Program-made: the position numbers and the translations under genes
Assembly: GCA_900642245.1 (NCBI GenBank)
Contig: CAAAJI010000398.1
Coordinates: forward strand, 11,323-42,719
Reading direction: 5' to 3'
Source: Fragilaria radians
Lineage: Eukaryota; Bacillariophyta; Fragilariophyceae; Fragilariales; Fragilariaceae
DNA: 31,397 nt
The notes under the pieces: generated by a model
What the model was told of the DNA's origin: nothing
What the model saw: only the letters and a program-made list of their open reading frames with translations
Databases searched by the model: none
Shown: positions 10,282 to 19,584 of the stretch, one piece after another
Numbering within the stretch: the first letter of the stretch is position 1
Layout: every line of letters begins with the position of its first letter

Positions 10282-10506
10282 TGTTGAAATGTTGTCTATG
10301 ATGTTCAATCAAACTACAGAGTACGAGAAGCTTCAGAAAAAGTGGTTCCGGTAAAAGTTGTGATCTTTACTTGAGATGAAATTGAACTAAACACCTCACC
10401 GTATCCTTGAGTTTATTGTCCTCAAGATAATATCTGATATCCCTAATGGATAACCTTAAACGAACATATAACTAAAAACAATGAATGAAAGAGATATTTT
10501 CAATAC
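10282..10506 (-). mobile_element. Solo LTR of the copia-1 family, nested in copia-1
   Basis: About 225 bp homologous to both LTRs of copia-1, in the same orientation, starting TGTTGAAATGTTGTCTA and ending TTTTCAATAC. It contains the family core near 10420-10460 (AATGGATAACCTTAA). It is flanked by AAACA at 10277-10281 and 10507-10511. Reading across one copy of the duplication restores the copia-1 frame GKSICLTNGS. There is no internal retroelement sequence, so this is a solo LTR left by LTR-LTR recombination after a separate insertion. Confidence 0.8.
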
Positions 10507-11318
10507 AAACATATAGATTTCCCATTGTTGTTTAGGTTGAATCCATTCTTAATGGCCTTGCTAATCCTGAAGAGATTAGCACACAAAAAATAAACACACA
10601 TAACTTCATGGATGGTAATATCCAAAGTAGAACCATTAAGTGGTATGACGCAACGCCTAAGACTTCCAACTTTTTTTGCCATCATGCTGCTGCCATTACC
10701 AACTGTAATCCTTTCTGCAATGTCTTTTGTATTAAGCATGCTGTCAATTGACTTGCAGTAATGTCCACAGGTTCCGCTGAAACAGACCCTGACTTGCAAC
10801 AATACGAAAAATTGCCGCCACTTGAATTACCATTATTGCCACCATTGTTGATTTGCACAATTCTTGCACTGAAATGACGTTTGCGCGATTAAAGATACAT
10901 TCCTTTAAACTGCCCACTGAAAAGAGCTTGTTCGTTTAAAATTTCACTTCACTATTATTCATTGACTTTGAATTCAATCTTTCAAGAAATTGACTTAGTT
11001 TTCCTCTAATTTCTTCAACAGTTAATGGCCTTTCAGTGTCCCCAACTCTTCTTTCCATCATTGCAAGTTGAAGCTCATAAGGTTATTTAAAATGTGAATC
11101 ATGAATGGACTCTCCAAAATGATTGATTCCATAGTTTCAAGCCTAGCACGAAGTTCGTCTGGCTCCGTGATCCAAGTCTCTGGATCTTGACCTTTCATTG
11201 ATGAGAGTTCTCCAATGCTGCTTCTCAAACGTCACCAAGGTAGGAGCAGAAACAGGCTCATATTTGTTTTGAGCCTCTCCCAAGCACTCGCTGCATTGCC
11301 ATCTGGATGATTGCAGCC
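10507..11318 (-). pseudogene. Copia-1 gag C-terminus, protease and pre-integrase relic
   Basis: The frame at 10500-10802 carries the block after the copia protease: ERITVGNGSSMMAKKVGSLR, then STLDITIHEVMCV and LCANLFRISKAIKNGFNL. This block is conserved in diatom-type copia elements as I recall them. To the right (about 10800-11318) the reading is broken: a partial zinc knuckle FQCKNCAN lies near 10840-10870 and charged gag-like stretches follow. The protease active-site GDTGA could not be placed, so this part is damaged. Confidence 0.65.
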
Positions 11319-11669
11319 TTAAGTCATATTAAATGCAATCTTACCGCTATTTGTCTTCACATCAATCAAAAGAATGAGTTCTGTAAACGAAAACTCATTC
11401 AACTCAATGATTCTAGACTTCTCCTTTCCAATATCAGGCATTATATCAAATTCTTCATCAGACCTTGGGAACGACAACTTTCCTAACAACAAATCCTTGA
11501 AACCATATCTCTTCGCTTTAGAAGGAAACTTCTCAGTCCAAATGGTCCACTCATCCGCCTTTTCACAGAGGGGGGATACTCTTATCGTATTCAAATCATT
11601 CATATTCGACCTAAGAAATGTGTGCCAACAAAACAAGATAAACCTGACAACACGCAGCTTCAAATACAC
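11319..11669 (-). pseudogene. Copia-1 gag N-terminal region
   Basis: An open minus-strand frame of about 116 codons lies immediately inside the 5' LTR. It contains LNTIRVSPLCEKADEWTIW and TEKFPSKAKRYGFKDLLLGK, which match the start of copia gag proteins (a W-x2-W...F-x-A pattern followed by GFKDLLLG). Capsid function is known for gag in this family; this copy is cut off by frameshifts further left. The start codon is not clear; MNDLN within the frame is a good candidate. Confidence 0.7.
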
Positions 11670-11679
11670 TTTTTAAAAG

Positions 11680-11890
11680 TGTTGAAATCTTGTCTATAAA
11701 AATTGAAAGGACTACAAAAAATAAAGAAAAGAGATTCCAGTTAAAATTTGAAATTACTAATTCTAGATTGTAATAAAGGTTTTACCTTATCTTTGGATTG
11801 ATTGGCCTCACGACAATATTCTATCCCTAATGGATAACCCTAATCAAATATCAAATTAAAATGCTTGAACGTTAGGTATACTCTCAATAC
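11680..11890 (-). repeat. Copia-1 5' LTR
   Basis: It starts TGTTGAAATCTTGTCTA and ends CTCTCAATAC, with the family core at about 11808-11850 (CCCTAATGGATAACCCTAA). It aligns with 1766-1987 and 10282-10506. It lies between gag and the AACCA duplication at 11891-11895. Confidence 0.75.
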
Positions 11891-11895
11891 AACCA
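11891..11895. repeat. Right target-site duplication of copia-1 (AACCA)
   Basis: An exact match of 1761-1765. To the right copia-2 resumes in the linker between integrase and RT (minus strand HKDLTKLSG). Confidence 0.8.
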
Positions 11896-12827
11896 GAGAG
11901 TTTAGTCAAGTCTTTGTGATAAAAGGCTTCATGAAACAATCCAGGATCTGTGTCAGTAGTTTCTTTTTTGATCATTAAGGCTAGTAGTTAATCATCTGTG
12001 TAATCTACATCAGATTATTTGTCTTCCACGACGTCCATCAAATACTAGCTTCTTGCTACCATTGACAAGGATGGATTTTCCTTCTTCTCCTTCGGTCTTC
12101 TCTTCTTGCTCTACCCTCATTTTCTCATCAGAGATTTCAAATTCGGTGGTGTAAACCTATTTCGATTATTTTGTGACAAAGAAATCCCCACATCTTATGC
12201 CTAACCAGAAGATATTTCAAGTCAGTATGACAGATTTCTTTGTGAGATCCAAGACGCTGAAGGTATCATGTGATGAACTTGCCTTTCCTCCTCTTGGTAT
12301 GGCTCCATTTCATTCTTGTTGCCTGGTCTTTCATTAGTAGCCACATGATTTCACCAACCAGACTGTTCTTCTTGATGTAACTTACATCTAAAAGCAGTCT
12401 TTCAACTGCAACTTCAAACCCTTATTAATTACATTTTTTGATTTTATTCCGCCTGATCTTGGCGAGTTTGCAATCCTCACAGTCAGCTAGATGTCCAGTC
12501 AGATTTATCCCAAGCCGTTTTGCTGTCTTCCTGGTAGTCTCTTCTGATGTATAATCCATTTCATGGAACCTCTTGATTCCAATTTGATTTCTTCAGCTTA
12601 AAATGAGCGCTTCATCTGGCTTCACCTCCGTTGCACGCACCAAGAGACTTGCTCCCTTGTCAATTTTATCATCGAAAAATATGTCTTGAGACCCTTTCGA
12701 GACAATTCAATTCGTTCCTTCAGACCGAATCTATGTCCTTTTCTTCATAGCACCTGAGAGACTGAAGAGGCTCTCATCCTCCAAAAGGGGTTACATTTAA
12801 GTCGCATCTTACTAAGTTTCTTCACTT
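11896..12827 (-). pseudogene. Copia-2 integrase and linker relic
   Basis: Reading leftward on the minus strand: RFHEMDYTSEETTRKTAKRL and LADCEDCKLAKIRRNKI, the integrase zinc finger with its CEDC pair (about 12430-12580). Then come LLLDVSYIKKNSL, LMKDQATRMKWS and HTDLKYLL from the catalytic core (about 12200-12420). The linker follows with SKKLVFDGRRG (about 12020-12060) and PGLFHEAFYHKDLTKLSG up to the copia-1 insertion. Several stops and frame changes. The catalytic core looks shortened. Confidence 0.7.
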
Positions 12828-13031
12828 CTAGATCCCTCTCATCTCCCACAAAACATGAGTATGGCTAAGGATGCAGTCAGACTTGCCTTCATATTTGCAC
12901 ATCATGTGCCAGGTTGCACCGGTGTCTCCTACCCAGATAATCAAAGCATGCCCTTTTCCAGCATCTTCTGATCCAATAAGATCAATTTTGGAATCTCTGA
13001 AGAGGTTAACTTCATCGGTGTTACCTGACAT
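12828..13031 (-). pseudogene. Copia-2 protease relic
   Basis: The frame contains ALIIWVGDTGATWHMMCK; D-T-G-A is the active-site motif of retroviral-type aspartic proteases, and GDTGATCHM is the copia form. It is preceded by a polar linker. It is separated from the gag zinc knuckle by inserted repeat B copy 2. Confidence 0.8.
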
Positions 13032-13054
13032 ACCTTTGAGTTATGTTCGTTAAG

Positions 13055-13545
13055 ATAAAACATAACACTATAGGTTGTAAGCAATACAGTCTAGCAAGAG
13101 ATTGCTATGACTAAGAGATGTGTGAATGTGCCGATACTGGAGACATCCAAGTTATCGTTAAAACATAGTAGATAACATTAGAAACAATATTCTTATATTT
13201 ACTCATCTAAATCTAGAATAAGTTATATAGTTAACCATTCTTTCTAAAACTTCCACAAATTAAATAAAGATATAGCCATATGTTAATTTAGTGATGTTTA
13301 ATGTTGCTTATAAATGAAGAAGATCATTTATTATCTTTTCAGGACCGTCATATCCCTACGGTAGGAATAATTGCGGATTCCCAAGTAACAAAGGGGAACC
13401 TATCAAGGTTCACGATTCATGAATCTATGTTGTGAATCTAAGATGCTAAGTGTTGAATGTAACAGGTAAGTTAAAGTGACTATGTGGCCAATAGAAAGTG
13501 CACAAGATGATCTAATGTAAAGAAACTTTACTAGATCATCATTTA
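13055..13545 (+). repeat. Repeat B copy 2, inserted between copia-2 gag and protease
   Basis: No copia reading is possible here, although gag and protease motifs lie on both sides. The part at about 13090-13240 matches, in inverted orientation, 1000-1290. The right end carries a strong hairpin (13506-13540). The limits are inferred from where the copia reading stops and restarts. It may be a solo LTR of another family. Confidence 0.5.
13506..13540. repeat. Near-perfect hairpin
   Basis: GATGATCTA pairs with TAGATCATC and GTAAAG with CTTTAC, with a 2-base bulge (AT) on the left arm and a 3-base loop (AAA). That is 15 base pairs in 35 bases. It sits at the right edge of repeat B copy 2. Confidence 0.7.
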
Positions 13546-13900
13546 CAATGTGTATAAACTCTTAGAGCAGCTTAGAACATTGCCTTCTACACCTTGAGAT
13601 TTGAGCTTGCAATGTATTGCCTTATGTCCCTTCTTGTTGCGCTTCCAACAAACTTTGCCTTTCCCAGGATTATTTGCCATCCATTTCTTGCACTCAGTCC
13701 CTTATGACCAAATATGCCACAATATGTACACAAACCTTGAATTTCACAGGTTTTGTGCTGCTGAATTGTGCACCAACCATCATGGATATGCACTTCCCAA
13801 GCCTTTCAAACTTGGTCGTTAGCTTCTCTTTGATTCCATCTAGAGAGGCCACTTCATTTGGATTCAAGGGAACTCCATCTTACTTGAGCTAAAGGTTGAA
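13546..13900 (-). pseudogene. Copia-2 gag relic with zinc knuckle
   Basis: The minus-strand frame 13587-13793 contains CTYCGIFGHKGLSARNGW, a C-x2-C-x4-H zinc knuckle in which the final Cys position is Ala. Upstream in another frame (about 13790-13890) is LNPNEVASLDGIKEKLTTKF, typical of copia gag before the knuckle. At least one frameshift separates them. The rest of gag and the 5' LTR, expected at 13.9-14.6 kb, could not be recognised. Confidence 0.7.
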
Positions 13901-14644
13901 GTGCTCAGAAAATATTGAATGTAAGCTTTTCCACAGGAAATTGAAAAAAAGCCACAATAAAAAGTAATGCAAGTAGATACTCATACCTTAATCAGAAAAG
14001 CTAACCCCTAAAATTCTATTAAGTGAAGTACAAAATGAACTTAAATTAGAATACGGAAGTAGTACAATATACTTTCTTTAACCTTTGAATAGGAACTTCA
14101 CAAAATCAACTTCTTTTCGAGGGAAGAAATTAGTTGATGTTCTCTACATCCAAGAATTAACTAAAAGTTTTAAGCGGAGGTCAAACCATAATGAAAACGT
14201 TTTCTTGCTTCTATAAAAGGCCTTGATATTTCTCCGAAACAGCGATAAAAGGCTCAATCACAAGTTTCTTTCTGCCCAGCAACTATTTAGTGCCCAAACT
14301 TCCATATGTTTTTTTCAGTAGCAACGTCAGTATAATTTACATAACAATTGTATTCATGATTTAGCTGATTATTTTTGTAAATAAGCTGTGACTTTCGAAC
14401 AATCAAGTCGTAATTGTTACTGTTATTAGGGAATTTATACATGGAAACGTAGAAAGAAATAATACAAATAGACAAAATAATTATTAGTCAGAATGTAATA
14501 TAATGCTCAACAGGGCAATAAAAGGAGTCTGAAGATTCATGTTCTGACTCCAGCCAACATTTCGGTTACAATTGGTGTAGTCTTGGAAGCTTCGGAGAAA
14601 TAAACTATTTTGTAGGCTGCAGAAGAAAAAAATAAACCTCTGAC
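13901..14644. promoter_or_regulatory. Upstream region of paralogue 1, with a TATA-like box
   Basis: The left end of copia-2 has faded by here. From about 14010 the sequence is similar to 18620-18780 upstream of paralogue 2, and from about 14500 it is nearly identical to 19450-19584. The duplicated unit therefore includes the promoter and 5' UTR. A clear TATAAAAG lies at 14212-14219. It is about 430 bases from the ATG, so it would imply a long or spliced leader; its function is not shown. Confidence 0.4.
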
Positions 14645-15549
14645 ATGAACCACAACACTGATGGACAAACTTTGAAGAACAATCAAACACCTTCACAGAT
14701 CGACTCGAGATCACAAAGCCACACGTCAACTGAAATTTATCAATCCTATGACACAGAGGAGAAACTTCCTTCCTCTTCAATGTTACAAAACGGACATTTG
14801 AATGCCTTTTCCTTACCTCTTCATCAAAGTGATACACTTACAAGTTCATTTCCCAACAATCGTTTTCCTTGCGAAAAGGTAAAGCAAGATGCTAGAGATC
14901 GTATCATACTCAAGATGTAAGTGTGTCGTTATTTTCTGATTGTACTTTTGACTACATTACAATTGCGAAATTAAGAGTAAACTCATTTTTCTCTAGTGAA
15001 CGAATACTAAATCAAAACAGGCTTGATTGTGATGACCATTCGACTTTAAGTGTTCGTGATGTTGCTCAAGCTTTGGAAGCGAATTTGTTTGGATCAGCTC
15101 CATCGTTCCGTCACTATGTTGATGCCTCAACATTCAAATCACGACTGCTCTTAGCCTCACGAACATTCATGAGACGACGCATGTTGCAGACTCGACGCCA
15201 TACTAGGCACAAACAACTAGTAGAAGTATTAGGCAATGATAGGTTTATAGCTGTACGTAAACTAATCCAGAAAATTAAGGATATGAAGCTCCAAGCGATG
15301 CTGAAAGGGAGTCTAGTAAGCTGCCCACGACCTGAAAACAAAAATCGAGGACAGTTTCCTTTGCTTAATTCTCATGGCGCGATGGCCGAGCCTGTGCGTG
15401 TGCTATTTTTCAACACATCTCTGATAAACTCTTTCGAATCGGCTTCTGTCAAAACGATTCCCACCATCGATTGGGATTCTTTGATTGAACAAGCTGAAAG
15501 CAATCTCAATGCCTTCAAGCAATGGGAACTCGAGTGTACATCATGCTAA
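14645..15549 (+). CDS. Tandem-family paralogue 1 (KIX-helix-like protein, function unknown)
   Basis: Two exons, 14645-14916 and 14997-15549, joined over an 80-nt GT-AG intron (phase 2), give 274 residues. The start is chosen because ATG and its surroundings are identical in paralogue 2. Residues 1-90 are polar and disordered-looking (Asn, Ser, Gln, Thr). Residues 112-142 read RDVAQALEANLFGSAPSFRH and YVDASTFKSRLL. The pattern LE-x2-LF-x-SA-x-S-x3-Y resembles helix 3 of KIX domains of CBP/Med15-type coactivators (my inference, unverified). A basic helix with RRRM and RRHTRHK and a second helix LIQKIKDMKLQAMLKGS follow. The C-terminus has RVLFFNTSLINSFES, IPTIDWDSL and NLNAFKQWE, conserved in all four copies. 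There is no signal peptide or membrane segment. A nuclear regulatory role is possible but not shown. Confidence 0.8.
14917..14996 (+). other. Intron of paralogue 1
   Basis: Donor GTAAGTGTG, pyrimidine-rich acceptor TTTTTCTCTAG. The last exon-1 bases AT plus the donor read ATG TAA, so an unspliced transcript stops at once. The same arrangement occurs in the other three copies (introns 19857-19941, 25811-25902, 28525-28615). Confidence 0.8.
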
Positions 15550-16690
15550 TGGAATCCTCGAGGATCTTTGCCCAATTGCTATTGCCTAAAGCAGAAATAA
15601 GTCTTTAGGTATAATGAAATGCTGAAGATGGTATGTATTGTTGTTGTAATCAGTTGTATGAAACGATGAGGGCAATGATACCTTGCTTTGCTATTATAGC
15701 GACTGTTAAAGGTAACATTGATGTTACACGTGTCAAAGACAACATTGCAGGAGGCACTGATGCTAAAAAATATTTCTTCTTCTTCTTCTTCACAACTTAA
15801 AACTTCATAAATTGAGTACTAGAAATTATTGACAATTTGACTTTATTACTAGTTTACCATATTCTCCATTTGTACTACTTTTATGTTATTAATGTTACTG
15901 ACTTTCTCTTAAAGACATCCTTTGTATGTTGCTTGAGGAATTTTTAGAGATCGTTAGAAACTGAAAAGAATTCAGAAAAAAGGGATCACTCCGTAAAGTG
16001 GAAATAAATTTTCTGGAAAAAAAAGGTGGATCAATAAACAAGAAATGTAATTCATCTTCAATTTTATTCTTATCATAAACGTGAAAACACATATGTATAA
16101 AACTAGTTCACTTACACTGCAAAGTTACATGCATCATGCTTTAATTAAAGTATGTACTTTTGGTATTATTTTGTTGCTTAAATAGAGTTCAAGCATTCCT
16201 TATCTAATTTGAAAAACATTTTTCTACATTATAAAACAATTTTGCAACAGAATTCTTGATTGTCACGGCATACTAAAACGCATGTTTCTAATTCTGAGTA
16301 TCAGAAACCGTAAATATTTCTCCGTGGCGTTATATGAGCAAGTAAACCATTGATTGCTACAACCCGATTCTTTCTACTTTTATGTCGTTTATGGATGGAC
16401 TTGGTCATGGTGAAGAGTACGGTAAGTAAAGGGTATACCCACGAGAAGAGATTACTAGTATCACTTCGGATGATGCTATTATATTGGTGAAGTGGTGTTC
16501 TTTTGAAACCCCTGATCTGCACTATTGACCAATGATAAAGTCTCAAGGCTGGTTATACCCATACATTACAAAAAGCATCAATAAATTGATTCCTGGTTAG
16601 GAGACAATTGTATATCAAGTTAACTTTGACAAGATGGTGAGTGATTGTGAAAAGGAATCTTCTGACATTAAACTAGCTTGGGATCATCCA
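15550..16690. other. Intergenic, AT-rich; (TTC)6 microsatellite
   Basis: Similarity to paralogue 2 ends within about 20 bases of the stop codon. A (TTC)6 run lies at 15774-15791. Open frames here (15895-16092, 16301-16546, minus) show no motif and are probably chance. Part of 16300-16690 may be the decayed front of the copia-3 relic, but I could not place any motif. Confidence 0.5.
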
Positions 16691-16699
16691 ATTTAAGGT

Positions 16700-17910
16700 C
16701 GTTAATTAACGTAGCAAGAAGCCATTTAGAAAATCTTCAAGGAGACACACATGCAGGTTTTTATACAAACCCAAGTGGTCAGAGATACCAGTTGCGTAAA
16801 AAGTGAGTGGGTGTTCAAGATAAAGCTAAACAGCGTATATTGAGCCCAATTAATTGTCGATTGCACTAGTCAGGTGTCAGTCATTGACTTCAAAGGCAGG
16901 TTTGCTCTAGTAGTTAATGATGTTTGAAACTATAGGGCTAAATCATCGATGTGATAAGACCTTTTCTGCATGGAGACTTCAAGCAGGAGAGCTACAAAAT
17001 ATCGAAAACAGAATGGAAGCAGAAGAAGAAGAATTTTTGACTTAAACGAAGAATTTCTATGAATTAGTATAATTGCTAGATATTTTTGTGTGAAGCTGAT
17101 TGAAGCACAATTGGTTGAAAAGTTGAAATTGAGCTGAATAGCTTTTTCAGGTGTAAAATTGTCCAGGAAGTCGAAAAAGTATGAGATTGAATGGCTTTGG
17201 TGATAAAGTCCAAGGAGTGCAAGCTTATTCCTGGAACATATCAAGATTCAAGATTGTGAGACCAACTAACGGGATGACAAGATTTATGGGATTGACGGAA
17301 TCAACGGAATTTTACGGAATCGACAATGTTACGCATGTCTGCAGTGGCAATGAAGCTTTATTTTACCACGCATTGCAAACATCGTGTGAGAATTATCATA
17401 GTATATGTCTGAAGGAAACAAGTGTTGAGGGTGACAAAGTTTAAACTGTATAATGGGTCATTCTGTTTGAAAAAGGACTGGAATCTTCTTGTTTACTGAG
17501 GGACTGTTATTGGGCAGGAGTATCAATATCAAAGGTTGATAATCTACTTTTTGGGTGTGCCTATCTGCTAGAGACCTAAAGTGCAAAAAGGTGTTTAATT
17601 ATCCAGTAGCAAGGCTGCGTATGTGGCTATATCTGGAGCAGTCAAATGGATTAGATGCCTTTATCCTTTATTGGAAAGCCTAGAGGTCTCCATTTGGCAA
17701 TGCTGGCGCTCTCTTTATGGCGGAAATGCGGACTAGGCATGTTGATATTAGATACATCTGAATCGGTGAAGATATCAAAGTGGGCTTTATCCAGATTAAC
17801 TTTGTTTGAACAGAGACGCTTGATGCTGATGTCTCCCTACTCAACATGTGAGCAGGAAGGCTTATGAAAACATGTGGTTACATTTCAAGGAAAGAAAATG
17901 GAAGACTGAA
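16700..17910 (+). mobile_element. Copia-3: decayed plus-strand copia RT-RNase H fragment
   Basis: Plus-strand fragments in varying frames spell the copia RT start: SCVKSEWVFKIKLNSVY (about 16780-16840), QLIVDCTSQVSVIDFKG, RFALVVNDV (about 16850-16930), then FLHGDFKQESY (about 16960-17000). The RNase H part is RLIIYFLGVPIC (about 17530-17570), SSSKAAYVAISGAVKWIRC (about 17600-17660), and a tail with RKAYENMW (about 17850-17880). The middle (17160-17500) is weakly readable. Stops are frequent. LTRs were not found. Its orientation is opposite to copia-1 and copia-2. It lies between paralogues 1 and 2 and explains part of their spacing. Confidence 0.7.
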
Positions 17911-18620
17911 TAGTGCGTGTTAAGAAGGGCGCAATTAGGTGTCACTTACAGTTGTTGTATACTTTATGAGAAACATGACTGGCAGGGAATCGTCAAATAC
18001 TGATGAAATTAAGTAACAAATCAATGATTAAGCAAGAACAGTATAAATTCCAGCGGTAATTTCCCAGAAATAGTTGAAAACGTTGCAAGATAAACTTGCA
18101 ATACTTTACAAGGAGGACTATGCAGCACAAGCAAGACTAGTGTTTGACTGGGATATACTCCTAAATTCAAAGTGGTGTGCTGAATGACAGGTTTTAGATG
18201 CCACTCACCCAATTTTAACATTCTAAGAAGCACAAAAAACAATAATAATTGATTTTACTTCAATTGTTGCTGAATAGCAAATTAGGGATAAGTACAAAGC
18301 AGATCAATGAAATGACGGAAATTATTTACATACAAGTGTAGCAAATAAAGGGTGCTATTTCAAAATTTGAATTTACGACACTTAAAATAATATTTTCCAC
18401 ATGGTAACTATTCTTGTCACTATATATTGTCTAGCAGTCGTGTCGTCCTTTTGTACCGATTGTCAATGTCATAGTCAGTGCATACTTTTCACGTAAATGC
18501 AGCTCTATCAACAAAGCAAGGCACCGCAAAAAGTATGAAAACAGAGAGTTAAGTTATGAATATTAATTATTGTCCTCCGGTCGTTTATCTCTAACATATT
18601 ATTACGACTTGAATCTAGAT
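17911..18620. other. Unassigned AT-rich stretch after copia-3
   Basis: It could hold the 3' end and LTR of copia-3. One stop-poor plus-strand stretch around 18070-18175 (LQDKLAILYKEDYAAQARLV) is unrecognised. No gene can be supported. Confidence 0.35.
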
Positions 18621-19584
18621 CTGAAATTCTATCGAAGTAAATTGAACGCAATTTTAGGGGGGAAAGTATCATAATCTTCTTTCTGTACTCAGAGAATAGA
18701 AGCTTAACAAAATTTGCTTTTTCTCGCGGGAAGTAATAAGTTGCATCCTCGAAGCTTCACGAGTTGGAGATTTGAATCTCTTAGTCATCATGTTGATAAT
18801 TCAAATATGATAACACAATCCGATTTAAAAACTGAATGGTGTTTTTCTAATCATGGTAGCAAATGATGTATCATGACGTCATCAAGGGGAACTGTTTGAA
18901 GGCTTTCATGGCACACTTTCCCCTGAGAGATGTGTCAAAGCAAATCAGTAATTTACGAAGCACCACACTTCCCTAGCAAAAGCCATTCCTTTAACCAAAG
19001 ATTTAACGAGATGTTAATTCGAGATCGAATATTGTACTCAAGGGCGTACTCATCTGTACTTTGTTNNNNNNNNNNNNNNNNNNNNNNNNNNNNNNNNNNN
19101 NNNNNNNNNNNNNNNNNNNNNNNNNNNNNNNNNNNNNNNNNNNNNNNNNNNNNNNNNNNNNNNNNNNNNNNNNNNNNNNNNNNNNNNNNNNNNNNNNNNN
19201 NNNNNNNNNNNNNNNNNNNNNNNNNNNNNNNNNNNNNNNNNNNNNNNNNNNNNNNNNNNNNNNNNNNNNNNNNNNNNNNNNNNNNNNNNNNNNNNNNNNN
19301 NNNNNNNNNNNNNNNNNNNNNNNNNNNNNNNTTAACCCAGTTGGAGAACTTGTACTTAACATAAAGCGCATGCGCAGCATATCTCTATTTATTATTAATC
19401 ATTGCCCGTAATACACAAAACATATTGTCATCAAAAAATATAGTGATCTAAAAAGGGCAATGCAAGGAGTCCGAAGATTAATGTTGTCACAAAAAATGCA
19501 TCCAGCCAATATTTCGGTTAGTCTTGGAAGCTTCGGAGAAATAAACTATTTTGTAGGCTGCAGAAGAAAAAATATACCTCTGAC
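18621..19584. promoter_or_regulatory. Upstream region of paralogue 2, duplicated from paralogue 1
   Basis: 18621-18780 resembles 14010-14150: both have an AAATTCTAT block, then CTTCTTTC/CTTTCTTT, then TTTTCGAGGGAAG versus TTCTCGCGGGAAG. 19450-19584 is nearly identical to 14500-14644 up to the ATG. The middle includes the N gap, so whether the TATA-like box of copy 1 exists here cannot be seen. Confidence 0.55.
19066..19331. other. Assembly gap (266 Ns)
   Basis: A continuous run of N. It falls inside the duplicated upstream block, which is the sort of place where a short-read assembly fails. Open frames through it are artefacts. Confidence 0.99.

Larger units (their letters stand above)
1766..11890 (-). 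mobile_element. Copia-1: Ty1/copia element, LTR to LTR, carrying nested inserts
   Basis: The element runs on the minus strand from a 5' LTR at 11680-11890 to a 3' LTR at 1766-1987. Between them, in order, are gag, protease and pre-integrase, integrase, RT and RNase H relics. Without the non-LTR insert (4643-10100) and solo LTR (10282-10506) it would be roughly 4.4 kb, a normal copia size. It is flanked by AACCA duplications and sits inside copia-2. The two LTRs differ by many substitutions and small indels and the coding region has numerous stops, so it is an old, dead copy. Confidence 0.85.
660..13900 (-). mobile_element. Copia-2: outermost, oldest Ty1/copia relic, split by copia-1
   Basis: Minus-strand copia order can be followed from right to left: gag zinc-knuckle region (about 13587-13900), protease with GDTGATWHM (12828-13031), integrase zinc finger and core (about 12150-12620), and the linker ending in HKDLTKLSGW at 11891. 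The reverse transcriptase then resumes at 1760 with RKAIQR and, further on, VPKGRQLIGYRWVFK, ending past a YLDD box at 777-788. Copia-1 occupies the interval between. Stops and frameshifts are frequent in every block. Neither LTR could be located, so both outer boundaries are approximate. Copia polyproteins make gag, protease, integrase, RT and RNase H; this one cannot be functional. Confidence 0.8.

Noticed and set aside
10420..10460. The repeated AATGGATAACC core considered as a telomere- or satellite-like repeat
   Set aside because: Its three occurrences (near 1925, 10440 and 11830) are at the same place within three alignable ~220-bp LTRs, so it is simply LTR sequence.
13601..13892. Plus-strand Cys-rich frames over the copia-2 gag
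   Set aside because: They are antisense to the gag zinc knuckle, which has recognisable family motifs.
18930..19411. Open frames spanning the N run
   Set aside because: They exist only because Ns are read as open codons.
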